Shown: positions 14,345-17,171 of the stretch, piece by piece
How the letters are laid out: each line of letters begins with the position of its first letter
Numbering within the stretch: the stretch's first letter is position 1
Assembly: GCA_946479285.1 (NCBI GenBank)
Contig: CAMLFH010000037.1
Span: 1-17,171 of the forward strand
Length of the DNA stretch: 17,171 nt
Direction of reading: 5' to 3'
Source: an uncultured Flavobacteriales bacterium
Lineage (GTDB): Bacteria; Bacteroidota; Bacteroidia; Flavobacteriales; Crocinitomicaceae
Program-made: the position numbers and the translations under genes
Notes under the pieces: generated by a model
The model's database searches: none
What the model saw: the letters and a program-made list of their open reading frames with translations, nothing else
What the model was told of the DNA's origin: nothing

Positions 14345-14469
14345 TTACAAAAAGTTTAGGTGATGGAGATGTTATGAGTAAAACGGTATATTACGGAATT
14401 AATCGATCTTTAAAAGCAGGGGCAGAATCCGCCGCGGTAGACTGCCCCTGCTTTTTATACTATGAATGA
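14332..14469 (+). CDS. Doubtful 45-codon open reading frame
   Basis: ATG 14332 to TGA 14467 encodes 45 residues, starting MAIIITKSLGDGDVMSKTVY and ending CPCFLYYE. It is the only plus-strand frame here with an ATG and ordinary codons, but its last third runs straight through the 14-bp terminator stem and its first codon lies in the nested inverted repeat. There is no clear promoter or ribosome binding site and no recognised family. More likely non-coding. Confidence 0.15.
   Translation: MAIIITKSLGDGDVMSKTVYYGINRSLKAGAESAAVDCPCFLYYE
14412..14456 (-). terminator. Strong bidirectional intrinsic terminator after lhgO
   Basis: AAAAGCAGGGGCAG (14412-14425) and CTGCCCCTGCTTTT (14442-14455) form a perfect 14-bp stem with a 16-base loop. 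T runs of four to five follow on both strands. It lies 17 bases beyond the lhgO stop at 14473. Confidence 0.92.
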
Positions 14470-14472
14470 TTA

Positions 14473-15684
14473 TTACTTCCAGCCAAAATGCTTTTCAGCT
14501 TCGTCTACAATCTGCCCACCGATTGCCAGTGATGCAGTTGCTGCCGGAGAAGGTGCATTCAATACATGAATGGAGTTCTCGTGGAATTCGAAACGGAAAT
14601 CATCTCTGGTATCTCCGTCCTCAGCCAATAGAAGCGCCCTCACTCCTGCTCTTCCCGGATGAATGTCTTCCATTGTTAAGGAAGGGATAATACGCTGCAA
14701 TGTTTTCAGGAATAAGCGCTTTGAAAAGGCTCTGCGGTATTCATCGATCCCGAATTTCATGTTTTTGAAGAACAATTTCCAGGTTCCTTTATAGGTTAAA
14801 GCATCAAAAGTATCTTTCATCGAGAAATCTGTCTTCCCGTAGCCCTCACGTTTAAAAGTGAATACAGCATTCGGGCCACATTCGATCTCCCCGTTCGTCA
14901 TTCGGGTAAAGTGAACTCCTAGGAACGGGAAATCCGGATTTGGAACCGGGTAAATCAGGTTTTTTACTTTATGTTTCGCTTCCTCTGTCAATTCATAATA
15001 ATCTCCACGGAAACCAACTACTTTCTCTTTCAGTTTTACGCCGTCCTTTTTAGCCAGGCGATCTGCCTGAAGTCCACCACAGAAGATCAGATATTTCGCT
15101 TCAATAGTTCCTTTGTTGGTTGCTACAATCGTCTTTTCAGCCGAACGTTCGATCCCAATTACTTCATGATTTAATTTCATAGCGCTTTTGGGCTGCATGG
15201 AAAGGGCTATTTCCGCCATTTTCTCCGTAGCTCCGCGAAAATCAATAATTCCGGTACAAGGAACCCAAATACCACCGATACTTTCCACGTAGGGTTCAAT
15301 TTCTTTGACGCGTTTTGCATCGATCATTTCGATTCCTTCCGTGTTATTGGCCAAACCATTCTGGAAGATTTTATCCATATTGGACAATTCCGATTGATCT
15401 ACGGCAACCACCACTTTACCGCATACATCGTGTGCAACGTTGTGTTCTTTGGCAAATGCTACTAATTCATGTCGACCGGCAACGCAGTTTTTAGCTTTCA
15501 AAGAGCCTGGCTTGTAGTACAATCCGCTGTGAATAACTCCGGAATTATTACCTGTTTGATGATCCGCCAGTTTCGCTTCTTTCTCAATCAAAACAATTGC
15601 TAAATCCGGATAACGCTTTTGCATTTTGTAAAGTGTCGCTGCACCTACTATTCCACCACCGATAATTGCTACGTCGTATGCCAT
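14473..15684 (-). CDS. lhgO: L-2-hydroxyglutarate oxidase/dehydrogenase
   Basis: A 403-residue FAD enzyme of the DAO family that oxidises L-2-hydroxyglutarate to 2-oxoglutarate, passing electrons to the quinone pool at the membrane in E. coli. The FAD motif is VAIIGGGIVGAATLYKMQ at residues 5-22. The stretch DHQTGNNSGVIHSGLYYKPG followed by SLKAKNCVAGRHEL (about 43-76) is characteristic of LhgO, as are YLIFCGGLQADRLAKKDGV and the C-terminal HPGRAGVRALLL and HVLNAPSPAATASLAIG. I start at ATG 15684, where the FAD fold begins and a perfect -7 box lies 18 bases upstream; the open frame runs 83 codons further but across that promoter and into the divergent acyltransferase gene. No csiD or gab genes are near, so it probably serves to repair the L-2-hydroxyglutarate made by side reactions. 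Confidence 0.93.
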   Translation of the reverse strand: MAYDVAIIGGGIVGAATLYKMQKRYPDLAIVLIEKEAKLADHQTGNNSGVIHSGLYYKPGSLKAKNCVAGRHELVAFAKEHNVAHDVCGKVVVAVDQSELSNMDKIFQNGLANNTEGIEMIDAKRVKEIEPYVESIGGIWVPCTGIIDFRGATEKMAEIALSMQPKSAMKLNHEVIGIERSAEKTIVATNKGTIEAKYLIFCGGLQADRLAKKDGVKLKEKVVGFRGDYYELTEEAKHKVKNLIYPVPNPDFPFLGVHFTRMTNGEIECGPNAVFTFKREGYGKTDFSMKDTFDALTYKGTWKLFFKNMKFGIDEYRRAFSKRLFLKTLQRIIPSLTMEDIHPGRAGVRALLLAEDGDTRDDFRFEFHENSIHVLNAPSPAATASLAIGGQIVDEAEKHFGWK

Positions 15685-15702
15685 GAATCTGTAAATTTTC
15701 TG

Positions 15703-15710
15703 CAAATGTA
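15703..15710 (-). promoter_or_regulatory. -7 box (TACATTTG) of lhgO
   Basis: An exact TAnnTTTG match on the minus strand, 18 bases before the lhgO ATG. No clear -33 TTG at the usual distance. It mirrors the box at 15738-15745 on the other strand. Confidence 0.6.
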
Positions 15711-15737
15711 CTAGAAAAAGCAATAGTATATAATGAC

Positions 15738-15745
15738 TACATTTG
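15738..15745 (+). promoter_or_regulatory. -7 box (TACATTTG) of the acyltransferase gene
   Basis: An exact TAnnTTTG match on the plus strand, 23 bases before ATG 15769. Transcription would start near 15749, so the upstream in-frame ATG at 15733 would lie outside the mRNA. This decides the start in favour of 15769. Confidence 0.6.
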
Positions 15746-15768
15746 AACACTTTCCCAAACAGCGGACA

Positions 15769-16884
15769 ATGAAACAAGAAAAAATTCACTTTGAAAACCT
15801 GAATGGATTGCGGTTCATCGGCGCTTTCATGGTCTTCCTGTTTCACGCTTTTACCATTAACCGGGAAGTTTGGGGCGATTTTTTCGAATCCGCTCCGTTT
15901 ATGGCTCTTCGCAAACTGACTTCCATCGGACATTACGGGGTGAATCTGTTCTTTGTGCTCAGTGGATTTCTTATTACTTTTTTATTGCTGAAAGAATTGA
16001 GAGAACGGGGAAAAATCCATGTCGGATTCTTCTTGATCCGTCGGATTCTAAGACTCTGGCCGCTTTATTTCGTAATCGTTTTATTTGGATTTTTTATTTT
16101 CCCTTATCTTCCTTTTGGCATTCAAACCGTTCATGAATTCTGGCGCTACGGCTTATTCCTCTCTAATTTTGATGAAATCATTAACGGCAGCCGGGATTCT
16201 TTAAATTTTCTCACCGCAACCTGGAGCGTTAGTATTGAAGAACAGTTTTACATTGGCTGGGCATTGATTATCGGGCTTTTCAGGTGGAAAACAATTCGTT
16301 CGTTTCAAACCTTCTTTTTGCTGATAATCGGCTGTTCATTCGCTTTCAGGATTTACTATGCCGGGAATCAATCCTACCTGTATTATCACACCATGAGCGT
16401 TATTTCCGACATGGGCATCGGCGGATTACTCGCAACTCTCGTTTTCGAAAAAGAGTCGGTTCCATTCATTGAACGGTTGAAAAAATGGCAGATCAGTTTG
16501 ATTTACCTGCTTGGGATCGGGTTCCTTTTTACGGCACACAAAATTCTTCCCGGAAGACTAATTGCAGTTGAAAGATTGATCTCCGGAACATTTTTTGCCT
16601 TTGTATTGATCGAGCAATTGAAATCTCAAAACTCGTTCTTTAAAGCCGATAGAATTCCTTATTTCGAACGGGCAGGAAAATTGACTTACGGCTTTTATTT
16701 GTTTCACAGCCTGCTCATCTATTATATCTGCAGTACGTTCGCATCCCTGCATTGGAATCAGCATGCGGCATCCTTTGTTTTGTATTTCTTCATCCTGCTG
16801 GTATCAAATAGTCTTTTGTCAGTTCTTTCCTATCGTTATTTTGAAAAGCCTTTATTGAACTTAAAACGTTATTTCCGCGCATGA
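15769..16884 (+). CDS. Acyltransferase-3 family membrane protein (OafA/YrhL type)
   Basis: A 371-residue integral membrane protein with about ten hydrophobic segments. The family moves acetyl or other acyl groups onto cell-surface or secreted sugars such as O-antigen and exopolysaccharide; the target is not apparent. Typical features are the opening HFENLNGLRFIGAFMVFLFH (7-26) with the conserved His26, the FFVLSGFLITFLLLKEL segment (61-77), FLIRRILRLWPLYF (88-101) with the conserved arginines, and TWSVSIEEQFYIGWAL (151-166). No SGNH domain is attached. The start at 15769 is preferred because the -7 box lies between it and the upstream ATG. Its stop overlaps the next start by four bases (ATGA), so it is translated together with the GNAT gene. 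Confidence 0.9.
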   Translation: MKQEKIHFENLNGLRFIGAFMVFLFHAFTINREVWGDFFESAPFMALRKLTSIGHYGVNLFFVLSGFLITFLLLKELRERGKIHVGFFLIRRILRLWPLYFVIVLFGFFIFPYLPFGIQTVHEFWRYGLFLSNFDEIINGSRDSLNFLTATWSVSIEEQFYIGWALIIGLFRWKTIRSFQTFFLLIIGCSFAFRIYYAGNQSYLYYHTMSVISDMGIGGLLATLVFEKESVPFIERLKKWQISLIYLLGIGFLFTAHKILPGRLIAVERLISGTFFAFVLIEQLKSQNSFFKADRIPYFERAGKLTYGFYLFHSLLIYYICSTFASLHWNQHAASFVLYFFILLVSNSLLSVLSYRYFEKPLLNLKRYFRA

Positions 16885-17171
16885 TTTCTATCCAACCCAT
16901 CCAAGAATCGGACAATGCTGCAATTGCTCTGTTAATTCGAGAAGTGCTGACAGAATTCGGGGCAAACAAACCCGGAACGGTTTTCACGGATCCAACAACA
17001 GATCATTTGTTTGAGTTATTCAAAACAGACCGGTCACATTATTTCATCGCGAAAGAAGATGGAATTATTGTAGGCGGATGCGGTATTTATCCCACCAAAG
17101 GATTGCCGGAAGGATGCGTTGAATTAGTGAAATTGTATGTGGCTAAAAGTCACCGGAATGTGGGTTTGGGA
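16881..17171 (+). CDS. GNAT-family N-acetyltransferase, cut by the window end
   Basis: The first 97 residues of a GNAT enzyme, starting MISIQPIQESDNAAIALLIR. The sequence breaks off inside acetyl-CoA motif A (VELVKLYVAKSHRNVGLG), right at the R-x-x-G-x-G loop, so about half the protein is missing. The opening IQPIQESDNAAIALLIREVL with TEFG is common in small GNAT enzymes acting on amino-acid or peptide amines, but the substrate is unknown. The ATG overlaps the acyltransferase stop (ATGA), which marks an operon and suggests translational coupling. It is only distantly like the GNAT gene at 2753-3217. Confidence 0.85.
   Translation, partial: MISIQPIQESDNAAIALLIREVLTEFGANKPGTVFTDPTTDHLFELFKTDRSHYFIAKEDGIIVGGCGIYPTKGLPEGCVELVKLYVAKSHRNVGLG

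Larger units (their letters stand above)
13922..14472. other. Gene-poor region with decayed and structured sequence
   Basis: About 550 bases lie between the small secreted protein gene and lhgO without a convincing gene. It holds a GTCTAC-ATTA-GTAGAC hairpin (13945-13960), two diverged direct repeats (13971-14177), a nested inverted repeat (14305-14344), a 45-codon plus-strand frame of doubtful status and the lhgO terminator (14412-14456). Roughly 14178-14300 shows nothing I can name. Confidence 0.7.

Noticed and set aside
15733..15768. Upstream ATG for the acyltransferase
   Set aside because: An exact -7 box at 15738-15745 lies after this ATG, so it should not be in the mRNA, and the family sequence begins near 15769.
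15685..15933. An 83-codon N-terminal extension of lhgO
   Set aside because: It crosses the lhgO -7 box and the divergent acyltransferase promoter and start; the FAD fold begins right at the ATG at 15684.

Overview
This window looks like a chromosomal segment of a Bacteroidota (Flavobacteriia-like) bacterium. The signs are promoters of the TAnnTTTG (-7) type instead of -10/-35 boxes, little sign of Shine-Dalgarno sequences, an AT-rich base composition, and a large secreted protein ending in a gliding-motility-associated C-terminal domain as used by type IX secretion. A Fluviicola/Crocinitomicaceae-like source is my guess from overall flavour only. There are no rRNA, tRNA, CRISPR, transposase or phage genes.

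Layout. At 1-181 lie an octanucleotide tandem repeat and a terminator. At 182-1706 (minus) are two adjacent FKBP-type prolyl isomerases, one cytoplasmic and one lipoprotein with a changed active site. At 1904-2704 (plus) is a secreted TPR protein, facing a GNAT acetyltransferase (2753-3217, minus). At 3301-7178 (minus) is a tightly packed methionine operon: metX, hom, an osmC-family gene and metZ, joined by a 1-base gap and two 4-base ATGA overlaps. Upstream follow sdaA (7629-9056) and yaaA (9196-9960). At 10078-13921 (minus) is a secreted pair: a small unknown secreted protein and a 1119-residue repeat-rich surface protein. Then comes a roughly 550-base gene-poor region with duplicated, decayed sequence. 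Finally lhgO (14473-15684, minus) stands back to back with an acyltransferase-3 gene (15769-16884, plus), which overlaps a second GNAT gene cut by the window edge.

The most interesting part is the metX leader (7179-7526, minus). Reading in the direction of transcription, I see a promoter, an aptamer matching the SAM-I riboswitch family, then a 32-codon open reading frame whose last five codons are all cysteine, followed directly by the stop. The first cysteine codons form the 5' arm of an 11-bp helix. Its 3' arm lies immediately in front of the metX start codon. This looks like a two-input leader that reads SAM through the riboswitch and cysteine supply through ribosome stalling, controlling the whole metX-hom-osmC-metZ operon. 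The sequence elements are seen directly; the regulatory logic is inference.

Second-tier points are the two diverged direct repeats at 13971-14177, each keeping a GAGTC-N12-GACTC inverted repeat; the mirrored TACATTTG boxes of the lhgO/acyltransferase divergent promoters; and a perfect 20-bp palindrome behind metZ. Several genes have a better start codon than the longest open frame (noted per entry), often supported by a -7 box, a signal peptide or a 4-base overlap.
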